A DNA stretch of 64,000 bases from Candidatus Bathyarchaeota archaeon (GCA_026394265.1 JAPKYO010000013.1:23761-87760), one strand, 5' to 3'. Counted from the first letter of the stretch, positions 44,296 through 52,672 are shown. Notes: generated by a model not told the origin, from the sequence alone. Numbers and translations: made by a program.

Positions 44296-45267
44296 TTAGG
44301 AGGAGGCTTGCCTTATGGCTGCGACTATCTTCTCCTTGCTCGGGAGGAGTTCCCTCTCCAGCTTCGCGTTGAAGGGAAGGGGGATGTTCGGCGTGGCGAC
44401 GCGGATCGGCGGCGCCTCGAGGCTCTTGAGCGCCTTCTCCGCTGCGAGGGCGACGACCTCTCCGCTGAAGCCGTAGCGGAGGTAGTCCTCGTCTACGACG
44501 ACTAGGCGCCCAGTCTTCTTGACGGAGCCGATGATGGCCTCCTCGTCGAGGGGGACGAGTGTGCGTGGGTCGATGACCTCGACGCTGATCTTGCCCTTGA
44601 GTTCGTCTGCTGCCTTCATGGCTTCCTGCACCATGAGGCTGGTGGCGACGACTGTGACGTCCTCGCCCTCGCGGACGAGGTTTGCGACGCCGAGTGGGAC
44701 CTCGTATGGCTCCTTGGGGACCTGTCCCTTGGTGGGGTAGAGGAGGCGGTGTTCCATGAATATCTTGGGGTTGGGGTCCCTGATGCTGGCGATGAGGAGG
44801 CCCTTGGCGTCGTATGGGTTGCTTGGGACTACGACTTTGAGGCCGGGCATGTGGGCGAAGAGGCCGTGTAGGCTCTCGCTGTGTGTGGCGCCGCTGCTTG
44901 TGCCGGCGCCGTTGAGGACGCGCAGGGTCATGGGGACGCTGACGGCTCCGCCTGTCATGTATGTTGTCTTGGCGAATTGGTTGAGTATCTGGTCCATGGC
45001 GACGAGGCCGAAGTCGACGAGCATGAGCTCGACGACGGGGCGGTAGCCGGCTATGGCGGCGCCTACGCCTGCGCCGATGAAGGCGGTCTCGGTGATTGGG
45101 GCGTCGCGGACGCGTTCGCGCCCGAACCGTTCCTTGAGCCCCTTCGTCGCCTCCCGCCACTGGCTTGAGACGTTTTCGCCGAAGACGATGACCTTGGGGT
45201 CTCGCTCCATCTCGGAGAGGTGGGCCTCGTTGAGGGCTTGACCGAAGGTGATCTCGCGTGCGGGCAT
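44296..45267 (-). CDS. 2-oxoacid dehydrogenase E1 beta subunit
   Basis: 323 residues. ITFGQALNEAHLSEMERDPKV at the start, then FGENVSSQWREAT and GVGAAIAGYRPVVELM, followed by ESLHGLFAHMPGLKVV and the end DYLRYGFSGEV. The pyruvate/acetoin/branched-chain dehydrogenase beta family (transketolase fold). The alpha subunit precedes it by 1 nt (stop 45269). No E2 or E3 gene is within the window, so the substrate cannot be named. Confidence 0.9.
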   Translation of the reverse strand: MPAREITFGQALNEAHLSEMERDPKVIVFGENVSSQWREATKGLKERFGRERVRDAPITETAFIGAGVGAAIAGYRPVVELMLVDFGLVAMDQILNQFAKTTYMTGGAVSVPMTLRVLNGAGTSSGATHSESLHGLFAHMPGLKVVVPSNPYDAKGLLIASIRDPNPKIFMEHRLLYPTKGQVPKEPYEVPLGVANLVREGEDVTVVATSLMVQEAMKAADELKGKISVEVIDPRTLVPLDEEAIIGSVKKTGRLVVVDEDYLRYGFSGEVVALAAEKALKSLEAPPIRVATPNIPLPFNAKLERELLPSKEKIVAAIRQASS

Positions 45268-45268
45268 T

Positions 45269-46216
45269 TTAGTCGGCCTCCTTGAAGACGCAGGTGTACG
45301 CCTGGTCTGGGGTGGGTTCGGGGCTCTTGAGGGCGAAGTCGATCGCCTTCTGGACGTTTGCCGCCTCCTCCGCCCTGATCTGCTCGTCGAGCTTCCGGGG
45401 TATCTTCTGCTTGAGCTGGTCGATGGGGTCCCATTGGCGCTCCTTCTCGCTTGATTCTAGGCGTCCCTCGAGGTTTCCTTCGAGCTGGTGGACCTTGAAC
45501 TCGAGTAGTGTTGGCCCCTTCCCGGCGCGTGCGCGCCTGATGGCTTTGCCCGCGGCTTTGTAGACGGCTTCGGCGTCCCATCCGGTGACTGTGTAGCCGG
45601 GCATCCCGTAGTTCTTGGCGCGTTGGCTGACGTTGTCGATGCTGAGTTGGGGGTAGTCTATCTCGTGTCCGAGCATGCGCTGGACCTCGGGGCTGCTGTT
45701 TTCGCAGACGAAGACGAGGGGTAGGTTCCAGCAGGCGGCGAGGTTGAGGGTCTCCTGTACTCCGCCTTGGTTGCTTCCGCCTTCGCCGAAGTAGGAGACG
45801 GCGATGTTTCTTTTGGCGTTGAGTTGGTCGGCTAGGGCGTATCCGGCGGTTGTGGGGACGCTTCCTCCGACGACGCCGTTTGCGCCGATGGCGCCTACGC
45901 TTGGGTCGAATGTGTGGTATGGGCCGGCTTTTCCATGGTTGAATCCGGTTTGTTTGCCCATGAGTTCGGCCATGAGTTTGGGGAGGCCGCAGCCTTTGGC
46001 GATGAGGTGTCCGAGGGCGCGATGTGTGCTTCCGATCTGGTCGCCCTTGCGGAGGTGGGCGGAGACGCCGGCGGCGACCGCTTCTTGTCCCGTGTAGAGG
46101 CCGAAGCGTGCGGGTATCTTGCCCTCCTTGGTGAGTCTGCGGACCGCGTTCTCGAAGGTCCTTATGCGGACCATTGTGCGGTAGATATCCGTCGTCTTTG
46201 CGTCGTTTAGGCTCAT
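45269..46216 (-). CDS. 2-oxoacid dehydrogenase E1 alpha subunit
   Basis: About 315 residues from ATG 46216, chosen because TCTAAATCC lies about 27-30 nt upstream; the 90 nt more to 46306 are Thr/Ser-rich and unconserved. Motifs: YTGQEAVAAGVSA, RALGHLIAKG, GSVPTTAGYALADQL, and the TPP site YFGEGGSNQGGVQETLNLAACW. Forms the heterotetrameric E1 with the downstream beta subunit to decarboxylate a 2-oxoacid. The absence of E2/E3 here means those are elsewhere. Confidence 0.9.
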   Translation of the reverse strand: MSLNDAKTTDIYRTMVRIRTFENAVRRLTKEGKIPARFGLYTGQEAVAAGVSAHLRKGDQIGSTHRALGHLIAKGCGLPKLMAELMGKQTGFNHGKAGPYHTFDPSVGAIGANGVVGGSVPTTAGYALADQLNAKRNIAVSYFGEGGSNQGGVQETLNLAACWNLPLVFVCENSSPEVQRMLGHEIDYPQLSIDNVSQRAKNYGMPGYTVTGWDAEAVYKAAGKAIRRARAGKGPTLLEFKVHQLEGNLEGRLESSEKERQWDPIDQLKQKIPRKLDEQIRAEEAANVQKAIDFALKSPEPTPDQAYTCVFKEAD

Positions 46217-46346
46217 GGCTTGTTCTGGTGTTGTGTGGGGGTTTTTGGATTTAGAGTTAACTGGTGACGTGGTGCGTTGTGTGCTTATTGTCTCGTTTTG
46301 GGCCACATTGATCGGCTGACTGGCAGAGATTCGGCCCCCTTTTCTG

Positions 46347-46361
46347 GTTTGGAGTCGTTTT
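46347..46361 (-). repeat. Dispersed repeat, core R3
   Basis: The complement of this segment is AAAACGACTCCAAAC, which matches the core AAAACGACNCCAAAC of R1 and R2. It is inside the 373-nt gene-free stretch 46217-46589 (T-rich, also holding copy C and the reductase promoter). Confidence 0.5.
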
Positions 46362-46406
46362 CCGGCTCGACTCCGCTACTCCCCTCCCCTTTTTTCAGGC
46401 GTGCAA

Positions 46407-46550
46407 CTATGTAGCGAATATGCGCTCCTTTTGCTGAGATCCGATTACGAACGGGGCGATTTTGTAGTGTATTTCTCCGATCAGAGCCATTTTTCTTGAT
46501 ATTCGGTTGATCTCAATTTTTTCACGGGGCATCGGGACTCGGACGATCAT
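46407..46550 (-). repeat. Dispersed repeat with conserved peptide frame, copy C (possible small gene)
   Basis: Minus-strand frame ending KIAPFVIGSQQKERIFAT then a stop (46407-46463). It aligns codon by codon with copies A and B while differing in many silent and changed bases. From ATG 46550 the frame reads MIVRVPMPREKIEINRISRK before the conserved part. AATAAACCC lies just upstream on the same strand. It could be a small protein of 47 residues or a remnant. Base composition is poorer in GC than the neighbours. Confidence 0.45.
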
Positions 46551-46589
46551 GGGGAAGGGTTTATTCTGGTTGGCTGGTGGTGTTCCTGT

Positions 46590-47651
46590 ATGTCCTCGGG
46601 TGTCAGCGGGCTCAGGGCGAGATTGCTTGAACGGCTTACCCCCGAGGAGGTTGAGACCCTCGGAGCGAGGGACGCCCTCTCGATTGAGCACGCGGATAAG
46701 CTCCGGGAGAACGTCCTCGGGCTCCTGCACGTGCCCCTCGGGGTCGTCGACGGGCTGACGCTGAACGGGCGCGGGTTCATAGTGCCGCTCGCGGTGGAGG
46801 AGAGGGGCGTCGTCGAGATGGTGCGCCGCGGCGCGGGGCTCGCCGGCTTCACGGCGGAGAGCAGTGAGCAGATAATGATGGGGCAGATTCAGGTCGTCGG
46901 CGTCGGGGACGTGGGGGCGGGAATCCGCCGCGTCCTCACCGAGAGGGGAAACCTGCTCGTCGAGATGAACACGGTCTCAACGACGCGCAGGGCGGTCGAC
47001 CTCACGGCGCGCAGGCTCGACACAGAGGCGGGCCCGATGCTCATCGTCGAGGTGCGCGTGGACGTGAAGGACTCGATGGGGGCAAACGTCGTGAACTCGA
47101 TGTGTGAGTTGATCAGGCCCGCGGTCGAGGGGCTGACGGGGGGCAGGGTGAACATGGCGATCCTCACGAACCTCTCCACGGGGAGGATGGTTAGGGTCAA
47201 TACCCGTGTCCCGGCGGGGCGGCTCAGTGGTGAGGTGGTCGAAGGGATCGTTAAGGCTTCGGCGTTCGCCGATGCGGACCCGTACCGCGCCGTCACCCAC
47301 AACAAGGGCATAATGAACGGCGTCTCCGCCGTGCTCCTCGCCACCGGCAACGACACACGGGCGGTCGAGGCGGGTGCACACGCCTACGCGTCGTTGAGTG
47401 GGTCGTACAAGCCGCTCTCCAGATGGACGCGGAGCAGCAACGGCGGCCTCGCGGGTGAACTTGAGATGCCGCTCAGCGTCGGCACCGTGGGTGGCGTCGT
47501 CAACACGCACCCGGTCGCGAAGATCAACCTCAAGCTCCTCGGCGTCGGCGGCGCGGCGGAGCTGGGGCAGGTCGCCGCCAGCGTTGGCCTCGCGTCAAAC
47601 CTGGGTGCCCTCTACACACTTGTCTCCGAGGGCGTGAAAAGCATACAGTAG
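46590..47651 (+). CDS. HMG-CoA reductase, class II type, C-terminally short
   Basis: 353 residues. HMG-CoA reductase makes mevalonate for archaeal lipids. ENVLGLLHVPLGVV (catalytic Glu), DSMGANVVNSMCEL, THNKGIMNGVSAV (Lys) and ATGNDTRAVEAGAHAYA (Asp) are the class II pattern. The frame ends at EGVKSIQ, but other class II enzymes continue here with GHM...LHARN and a C-terminal lid; the catalytic His is not present. ATG 46590 is ~28 nt from GGTTTATTC. It ends 11 nt before the convergent TusA gene. Confidence 0.85.
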   Translation: MSSGVSGLRARLLERLTPEEVETLGARDALSIEHADKLRENVLGLLHVPLGVVDGLTLNGRGFIVPLAVEERGVVEMVRRGAGLAGFTAESSEQIMMGQIQVVGVGDVGAGIRRVLTERGNLLVEMNTVSTTRRAVDLTARRLDTEAGPMLIVEVRVDVKDSMGANVVNSMCELIRPAVEGLTGGRVNMAILTNLSTGRMVRVNTRVPAGRLSGEVVEGIVKASAFADADPYRAVTHNKGIMNGVSAVLLATGNDTRAVEAGAHAYASLSGSYKPLSRWTRSSNGGLAGELEMPLSVGTVGGVVNTHPVAKINLKLLGVGGAAELGQVAASVGLASNLGALYTLVSEGVKSIQ

Positions 47652-47662
47652 CCGAAAGACGA

Positions 47663-47887
47663 CTACTTCTTCTTGATGACTATTGTCGTCTCGTCGCCCT
47701 CCTTCTTTATGGAGACGACGGTGTGTCCGAGGCGCTCAGTCAAGCGGCGTAGGTCCTCGAAGGCGGCGGGGTCGTCGGCGTGTACCTCAAGCGTCTGGCC
47801 CGAGGCGAGTTCGTCGAGCGCCATGCGCGTCCTGAAGACGGGTTCGGGGCAGAATAGTCCGGTGCAGTCCAGTACCTTATCAGCCAT
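47663..47887 (-). CDS. tusA: TusA-like sulfur carrier
   Basis: 74 residues. DCTGLFCPEPVFRTRMAL has the Cys-Pro-x-Pro site of the TusA/SirA family that carries persulfide sulfur for tRNA thiolation or Fe-S and molybdenum work. The gene is the second of a pair: the preceding gene ends 1 nt before its ATG (stop 47889). Confidence 0.9.
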   Translation of the reverse strand: MADKVLDCTGLFCPEPVFRTRMALDELASGQTLEVHADDPAAFEDLRRLTERLGHTVVSIKKEGDETTIVIKKK

Positions 47888-47888
47888 T

Positions 47889-48599
47889 CTATTCTTCCTC
47901 CTTCCTCGCCCTCGGTGGCTGGGTCATGGGGATCACGTCCTCCCGCACATATTGAAGGTATTGCCCCTGATCGACGGTGTTGAAGATGGTGACCGAGCCG
48001 TCGCGGACGAGGCCGACGGTGTAGCCGAACTTCTTGCTCTTCGCCAACACGTACCAGGGGTCACCGATGCTGTCGTACTCCTTGAAGAGCTTGGTGTCGA
48101 CGAGGTCGGGGCCGTAGAGGCTGAGCTTGTTTATGTTTGGGATGTTCATGTTCTCGAAGAAGATGACCTTGGTGCCCTCCTTGTTGGCGATGTGGAACTT
48201 CTTCATTGTCTCGGGGAGGATGCGCGCCTCGACTATGACTCCCATCTCGCCGAAGGCGATCTCGCTGAGCCTGTTGGCGATCCTGTTTGCGATTGCCTTC
48301 TTGTCGACGACGACTAGGTAGGTGCGGTTCTGGTGCTCGCTCATGCTGAAGAGCACCTCCTTGGTCGCGGCTGCTGGGAGGACTTTGCCGCGGTGGTAGT
48401 TGTAGACGATGTGGTCGTAGCTGTATAGGCCGGTGAGGACGCCCTCAGTTACTGAGACGTTGGCGACCTCGGTGAGGAGTGTGAGTTTGAAGTCGCCCTC
48501 GGCGTACTCCTCCTCGACCTTATGCCCCTCGAGGGCTGCGGCGATGTCTGCGAGCTTCTTGTACTCTGTGGATACGAAGACCTTCCCAGCCGTCGGCAT
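47889..48599 (-). CDS. Unknown protein in operon with TusA-like gene
   Basis: 236 residues starting MPTAGKVFVSTEYKKLADIAA. There is a run of conserved-looking strands (VIYVE-type EARILPETMKKFHIANKEG, KVIFFENMNIPN) and an Arg/Glu-rich end (ARKEEE). No family recognised; no membrane segment. Its spacing to TusA (1 nt) makes a sulfur-related role plausible but unproven. Confidence 0.55.
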   Translation of the reverse strand: MPTAGKVFVSTEYKKLADIAAALEGHKVEEEYAEGDFKLTLLTEVANVSVTEGVLTGLYSYDHIVYNYHRGKVLPAAATKEVLFSMSEHQNRTYLVVVDKKAIANRIANRLSEIAFGEMGVIVEARILPETMKKFHIANKEGTKVIFFENMNIPNINKLSLYGPDLVDTKLFKEYDSIGDPWYVLAKSKKFGYTVGLVRDGSVTIFNTVDQGQYLQYVREDVIPMTQPPRARKEEE

Positions 48600-48663
48600 C
48601 TGTTACACCTAAAGCAAGGGGAAGACTGGGCGCAATTTAAGGGTAATGAGAATGGCTGTGGGC

Positions 48664-48966
48664 TCATGGCAGGCCCTTGAAGAGCCTGTCCATGCCCCGG
48701 CGGTACTCCTCGAAGGCCGCCCTGCCCCGCGCCGTCACCCTGAGCATCGTGTGGGGCTTCCGGTCCACGTAGTCCTTCACCACCTCGATGTAGCCCGCCC
48801 CCTCCAGCTTTGCCATGTGGCTGGAGAGGTTCCCGAAGGTCAGCCCCGTCTGCCGCATCAGGAAGAGAAAGTCCGCCGAGTCCACAACGTAGAGGTGGGC
48901 TATGATCATCAACCTGGCGGGCTCGTGGATCACCCTGTCGATCCCGTCGACGGGAGGCTCAGCCAT
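48664..48966 (-). CDS. Winged-helix regulator (HTH_34-like)
   Basis: 100 residues: DRVIHEPARLMIIAHLYVVDSADFLFLMRQTGLTFGNLSSHMAKLEGAGYIEVVK then DRKPHTMLRVTARGRAAFEEYRRGM. The pattern is the small winged-helix regulator (PF13601-type) usually encoded beside a membrane protein. Its start overlaps the upstream membrane gene by 8 bp, so both are one unit. It is likely to bind the inverted repeat upstream (49593-49627). Confidence 0.8.
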   Translation of the reverse strand: MAEPPVDGIDRVIHEPARLMIIAHLYVVDSADFLFLMRQTGLTFGNLSSHMAKLEGAGYIEVVKDYVDRKPHTMLRVTARGRAAFEEYRRGMDRLFKGLP

Positions 48967-49570
48967 CTTGACCGTCGACCGCCTGCACCGGGTACTTTCC
49001 TATGAACCTGTGGCGGAGGTAGCCCCCGTAGCCTAGGAAAACTGCGCCCAGCGCCAAGAGGTGGACTCCGAAGGGGAGCCCAGAGTACTGGGCGCTGCCA
49101 ATCAGCACCAGGGCGAGGGCGGAGTAGGCGTAGAGCCTCGGGATGTTTGCCACACGCGCGTAGACGGCGCCGACGACGGCGACGCTAGCCCCAAAGATGA
49201 GTCCCCAGTAGTTGGCGATGATGTAGTAGTAGAATGGTTTGGATGCACTCGTGGCCCCCCACCATAGGGCGAGGCCGACGGCGATGGCGGCCCCCACCAG
49301 GCCCGTCACAAGTATCCTGAGCAGGCCGCCCTCACCCCGCGGCGAGAAGCGGACCAAGCCTATCCTCGGTATCGTGTACTCCCTCTTCAGCCACCAGTAG
49401 GGGGGTATGACGACGGCGATCCAGATCACGCTCATGGATGAGTCGTCGGTGAACGCCGAGAAGCCCCAGATGAGCCCCAGCAAGCCGATCATTATGTCTA
49501 TTATGCCGTCCTCGTGGAAGGAGGACATCGCTTTCCTCTGAAGCTCCTTGAGGTCGATGTTTCCGCTCAT
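48959..49570 (-). CDS. Integral membrane protein paired with HTH_34 regulator
   Basis: 203 residues, five to six hydrophobic segments (MIGLLGLIWGFSAF, VIWIAVVIPPYWW, LRILVTGLVGAAIAV, LIFGASVAVVGAVYA). No named family recognised. Membrane protein plus winged-helix regulator pairs recur in archaea and are thought to form signal units, but the signal is unknown. Confidence 0.6.
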   Translation of the reverse strand: MSGNIDLKELQRKAMSSFHEDGIIDIMIGLLGLIWGFSAFTDDSSMSVIWIAVVIPPYWWLKREYTIPRIGLVRFSPRGEGGLLRILVTGLVGAAIAVGLALWWGATSASKPFYYYIIANYWGLIFGASVAVVGAVYARVANIPRLYAYSALALVLIGSAQYSGLPFGVHLLALGAVFLGYGGYLRHRFIGKYPVQAVDGQDG

Positions 49571-49592
49571 GTCTCATCCCTAATTACAGAGA

Positions 49593-49627
49593 ACTTTGTG
49601 AAACATATATACTTTGTGCTACAAAGT
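49593..49627. promoter_or_regulatory. Operator of the membrane protein-regulator operon
   Basis: ACTTTGT at 49593-49599 and 49611-49617, and ACAAAGT at 49621-49627. The last two form a perfect inverted repeat with a 3-nt spacer. The CATATATAC TATA box sits between the first two copies. The two ACTTTGT copies are 18 bp apart. Binding by the regulator just downstream is likely, giving autoregulation. Confidence 0.6.
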
Positions 49628-49678
49628 AGATGTTGTTTGGCCCGTTTACTTCAAATGAATTATCCATTAAAAGTGTAA

Positions 49679-50038
49679 CTACGGAGAAATTATAGCCTTC
49701 ACGGCGTCGAGGTTCACCCTCGCCTCAACGGGCGAAGCCTCAATCCACGAGCCCCAGAGCGACTCAAGCTTCCCGCAGGGGTAACCGCTGCATTTTCCGC
49801 AGTTCGCTAGACCCTTACCCTTCGCGCACGCCCTCACCGGACACCTAGCACAGAAGGCGTGCAGCCTCCCGCTATGGCAGCCGTCGCACCAGATATCCTC
49901 CGGCTTATAGTCGCCCTCCTCCGGGTTGGACCAGACCCTAGCGATCTCGGCCGCGGAGGCGCAGTCCCTCTTCCTCGTGGCAACATACGCCCTGCATTTC
50001 CCGCAATCCAGCCCACAGCAGGCAACCACCTCAGTCAT
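49679..50038 (-). CDS. Cys-rich DUF3795-like protein
   Basis: 119 residues with 15 Cys: CCGLDCGKCRAYVATRKRDC, WCDGCHSGRLHAFCARCPVRACAKG and NCGKCSGYPC. This is the DUF3795 pattern of small zinc or Fe-S proteins of unknown function. Its start overlaps the end of the bacterio-opsin-activator-like regulator by 8 bp, so the two are translated together. Confidence 0.8.
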   Translation of the reverse strand: MTEVVACCGLDCGKCRAYVATRKRDCASAAEIARVWSNPEEGDYKPEDIWCDGCHSGRLHAFCARCPVRACAKGKGLANCGKCSGYPCGKLESLWGSWIEASPVEARVNLDAVKAIISP

Positions 50039-50765
50039 CGTTCATCGATCTCCTCCCGCCGCTCGAAGCCGTAAGCCTGGCGGCGTCACCTGACCGCCTC
50101 GCGTACAGCCTCATGTAGGGTATTATGCGCTCAATGATCTTGTTCTCCCCCTTCTTCAGGTGCTCCTGGAACGTCGTCCTCTTCACCCTCTCCCTCTTGG
50201 CTATCTCCTGTATGTCCGCCTCGCGTGGTAGCCTGTAGTAGCCGTGGCCGTAGGCGCGTATCATGGCGTCCATCTGCTTCCCAGTCAGCGTGGAGAAGAC
50301 CGAGTCCGCCTCGAGAATGCTCCCCGCGAGGGAGCCGCGCACCTCCGATTTCTCCAGCACCTCGACGCTCCATCCCCGCTCCTCGAGCCTGCGGACGACC
50401 TCGGCGAAGTCCTCGTGCCTGAAGAGTATGAGGCGGTAGTACTCCCAGCCCCCATGCATCACCTCGGGGGAGACCATGAGCACTGGGAGGTCCTCGACGT
50501 TCATGCTGACGCTGTTATCTGGGGTGCAGAAGCACGTCGACTCTATGAGGTGGATGCCTCCACCCTCGGACTCGCCTACGACATTCGCCATCTTCCCCAC
50601 CTCGGCGAGGACCGCGCCGTAGTCCGACAGTTCCTCTACCTCGACCTCGAGCACCTCGTTCACCCTGTTGCACCACGTGTAGACGCGCATCGACGGGTGC
50701 CTCTCGCTGAGCTCTAAGAGTGCGCCCCTGTGCCTCGCCCTGAATAGGACCTCGAAGGATGTCAT
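50031..50765 (-). CDS. Bacterio-opsin activator-type HTH regulator
   Basis: 244 residues. The C-terminal ~60 residues (FSTLTGKQMDAMIRAYGHGYYRLPREADIQEIAKRERVKRTTFQEHLKKGENKII) match the HTH_10 domain of the bacterio-opsin activator family. The N-terminal ~170 residues are a putative ligand-binding region rich in acidic and hydrophobic segments (VLFRARHRGALLELSERHPS). Forms an operon with a DUF3795 gene. Target and ligand unknown. Confidence 0.8.
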   Translation of the reverse strand: MTSFEVLFRARHRGALLELSERHPSMRVYTWCNRVNEVLEVEVEELSDYGAVLAEVGKMANVVGESEGGGIHLIESTCFCTPDNSVSMNVEDLPVLMVSPEVMHGGWEYYRLILFRHEDFAEVVRRLEERGWSVEVLEKSEVRGSLAGSILEADSVFSTLTGKQMDAMIRAYGHGYYRLPREADIQEIAKRERVKRTTFQEHLKKGENKIIERIIPYMRLYARRSGDAARLTASSGGRRSMNDD

Positions 50766-50845
50766 GTGACAGACTTGGGGCGGTGTGTTGATAGGATTTG
50801 CGCCGTCACCTGACGCCCCTCAGAAGCGGAATAGTTAAAAGCATC

Positions 50846-50875
50846 TTACGTTAGAAATATATTACGTTAGAAATA
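50846..50875. promoter_or_regulatory. Tandem operator repeats before membrane protein-XRE operon
   Basis: TTACGTTAGAAATA at 50846-50859 is repeated exactly at 50862-50875 (16-bp spacing); a third, partial start TTACATGG appears at 50878. TTAAAAG at 50835-50841 and ATATATTA inside the repeats serve as TATA candidates. The XRE regulator downstream is a good candidate to bind here. Confidence 0.6.
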
Positions 50876-50895
50876 CATTACATGGAGTTGGGAAG

Positions 50896-51429
50896 ATGGA
50901 CGAAAGAACAAGAAACGCGTTGATAGTCTTCATATGCCTCGGCGTCGGAGCCGCGGCGGGTTATATAGTGGGCGCGACAACCACTGGTCTGCTTATCGGG
51001 TTCCTTCTTGGCCTAGCCCTCACAGGTGGGTCACGCGGGATGGGGAAGTGGACTAAGGCACAGCGCCGCGTAGTTGTCGCCATAGCATTAACCGCGATGG
51101 TCGTCGTCGGCGTCTCATACTGGTGGCTCACGGGCGACTACATTTCAGGCCTTGGTTCTTCTATAGCCTTGAGTTTCGTAGTCGTGCTCAAGATGGAGAA
51201 GCTCTTCGACGAGAGGGTCGGCGCACTCTTCGCAAAGGCGGGGAGAGATGGCTTCATAGCGATGAACTTGGCGCTTGCGGTGGTCCTCTTCGCAGTTAGG
51301 TTTGCGAGTGGTAGGGATCCAATGCTTCTCGGCATCTCGCCAGTAACGTGGTTCCTATCGAGCGCATGTGCAAGCTGGTTTGTTTTCCTCGTGAGTGTGA
51401 CATACCACGCCTACGTCAAGGGGGAGTAG
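50896..51429 (+). CDS. Small membrane protein (DUF2178-like)
   Basis: 177 residues with five or six hydrophobic segments (LIVFICLGVGAAAGYIVGATTTGLLIGF, VVVAIALTAMVVVGVSYWW, IALSFVVVLKMEK). It is similar in layout to the DUF2178 membrane proteins that stand beside HTH regulators in archaea; identity with that family is a guess. ATG 50896. Its TAG is followed in the same frame by the XRE regulator. Confidence 0.6.
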   Translation: MDERTRNALIVFICLGVGAAAGYIVGATTTGLLIGFLLGLALTGGSRGMGKWTKAQRRVVVAIALTAMVVVGVSYWWLTGDYISGLGSSIALSFVVVLKMEKLFDERVGALFAKAGRDGFIAMNLALAVVLFAVRFASGRDPMLLGISPVTWFLSSACASWFVFLVSVTYHAYVKGE

Positions 51430-51432
51430 CGG

Positions 51433-51648
51433 CTGAAGACAAGGCTCAAGGAGGCGCGAGAGCAGGCGGGGCTCACGCAGGAGGACCTCGCCGCCGCCGT
51501 CGACGCCACGCGGCAGACCATACTCTTCCTGGAGAAGGAGAAGTATAACCCGAGCCTACGCCTAGCGTGGCGCATATCAAAGGTGCTGGAGAAACCCCTT
51601 GAGGAACTATTCGACTTCGAGGACGAGGACTGGAAGCCCTCTACTTGA
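51433..51648 (+). CDS. XRE-family HTH regulator starting at CTG
   Basis: 71 residues: KTRLKEAREQAGLTQEDLAAAV, DATRQTILFLEKEKYNPSLRLAWRISKVLEKPLEELFDFEDEDW. A complete Cro/CI-type HTH of the short YozG-like group. It has no ATG, GTG or TTG start; the frame opens right after the TAG of the membrane gene. CTG 51433 is in the right place, with GGGGAG 6 nt upstream. A readthrough of the TAG would give a fused membrane-HTH protein instead. The 3' end overlaps the dipeptidase gene by 8 bp. Confidence 0.7.
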   Translation: MKTRLKEAREQAGLTQEDLAAAVDATRQTILFLEKEKYNPSLRLAWRISKVLEKPLEELFDFEDEDWKPST

Positions 51649-52672
51649 GGACCTCGCCGAAGACCCTGAGCTGGTTGCCACCGAGTATCTTCTTTATGTC
51701 CTCCTCGGAGTACTTGCGGCGCACCAGCTCGCGGGTGATGTTGGGCATCTTGGATGCGTCCTCGAGCCCCACGGGGGGCGTGCCGATGCCATCGAAGTCA
51801 GAGCCCAGCCCAACGTGGTCCGGCCCCACCTTCTTAACGATGTAGTCGATGTGGTCTACGAGCTTCTCGACGGTTGCGCCGTCCTTGGCGACGAAGTCGG
51901 GGGCGAAGTTCATCCCCGCCAACCCGCCGTGGTCCGCAAGGGCCTGAAGCATGTCGTCGGTGAGGTTCCGGCGGTGGTCGCAGACTACGCGGCTGTTGCT
52001 GTGGCTCGCTATGAATGGGCCCTTCTTTACCTCGGCGACGTCCCAGAAGCATGTGTCGCTTATGTGGCTGGTGTCGAGGACGATGCCGAGGCGATCCATC
52101 TCCTCTATGGCCTGGACGCCGAGGTCTGTGAGCTTGCTGTCGGCGCGTGATGCGGAGAGGCCGTCTGCGAAGGGCGTGCGCCAGTTCCACGTGAAGCTGA
52201 GCATCCTGACGCCGAGCCTGTAGAAGTCGCGGAGGACGCCGAGTTCTCCCATTAGGGGCTCAGCGCCCTCGATGGAGAGTAGGCCGCTGCACATGCCCCC
52301 CTCTTTCGCAGCGAGTATCCCCCCCACGGAGACCACAGGCACTATGCCCTCCTTGTTCTCCCCCATCTCCCTGTAGAAGATGTCTGTCATCTGCATCGCC
52401 GTGAGGAGCGCGTCGTGCTGCCCCTCGCGGCGCCCCGTGTACATGGCGAAGGTCTGGCAGTCCACGCCCCCCTCCTTCATGCGTGGTAGGTCTAGGTGAC
52501 CCTTATCGCTCCGCTCCCCCAGCCTCCTCGCCGCCGGCTGCCCGTATTGCCCGGGCATGAACTGCATCAAGGTATCGCAGTGGGTGTCAACGACGACGGC
52601 CTCCCCGTGGATGCGCATCGCCTCCTCCTCCATCCTCTTAGAGAGCTTGACCATCACAATCCCCTCAACCAT
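51641..52672 (-). CDS. Membrane dipeptidase (renal dipeptidase family, M19)
   Basis: 343 residues. Zinc dipeptidase that cuts dipeptides including some with D-residues. AVVVDTHCDTLMQF supplies the first zinc His pair, MQMTDIFYREMGENK and GLLSIEGAEPL the bridging Glu, FIASHSNSRVV a His, and HVGLGSDFDGIGTPP an Asp. CTTAAACC is about 26 nt from ATG 52672, indicating a leaderless start; ATG 52654 is possible. No signal peptide, so probably cytosolic. Confidence 0.92.
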   Translation of the reverse strand: MVEGIVMVKLSKRMEEEAMRIHGEAVVVDTHCDTLMQFMPGQYGQPAARRLGERSDKGHLDLPRMKEGGVDCQTFAMYTGRREGQHDALLTAMQMTDIFYREMGENKEGIVPVVSVGGILAAKEGGMCSGLLSIEGAEPLMGELGVLRDFYRLGVRMLSFTWNWRTPFADGLSASRADSKLTDLGVQAIEEMDRLGIVLDTSHISDTCFWDVAEVKKGPFIASHSNSRVVCDHRRNLTDDMLQALADHGGLAGMNFAPDFVAKDGATVEKLVDHIDYIVKKVGPDHVGLGSDFDGIGTPPVGLEDASKMPNITRELVRRKYSEEDIKKILGGNQLRVFGEVLK

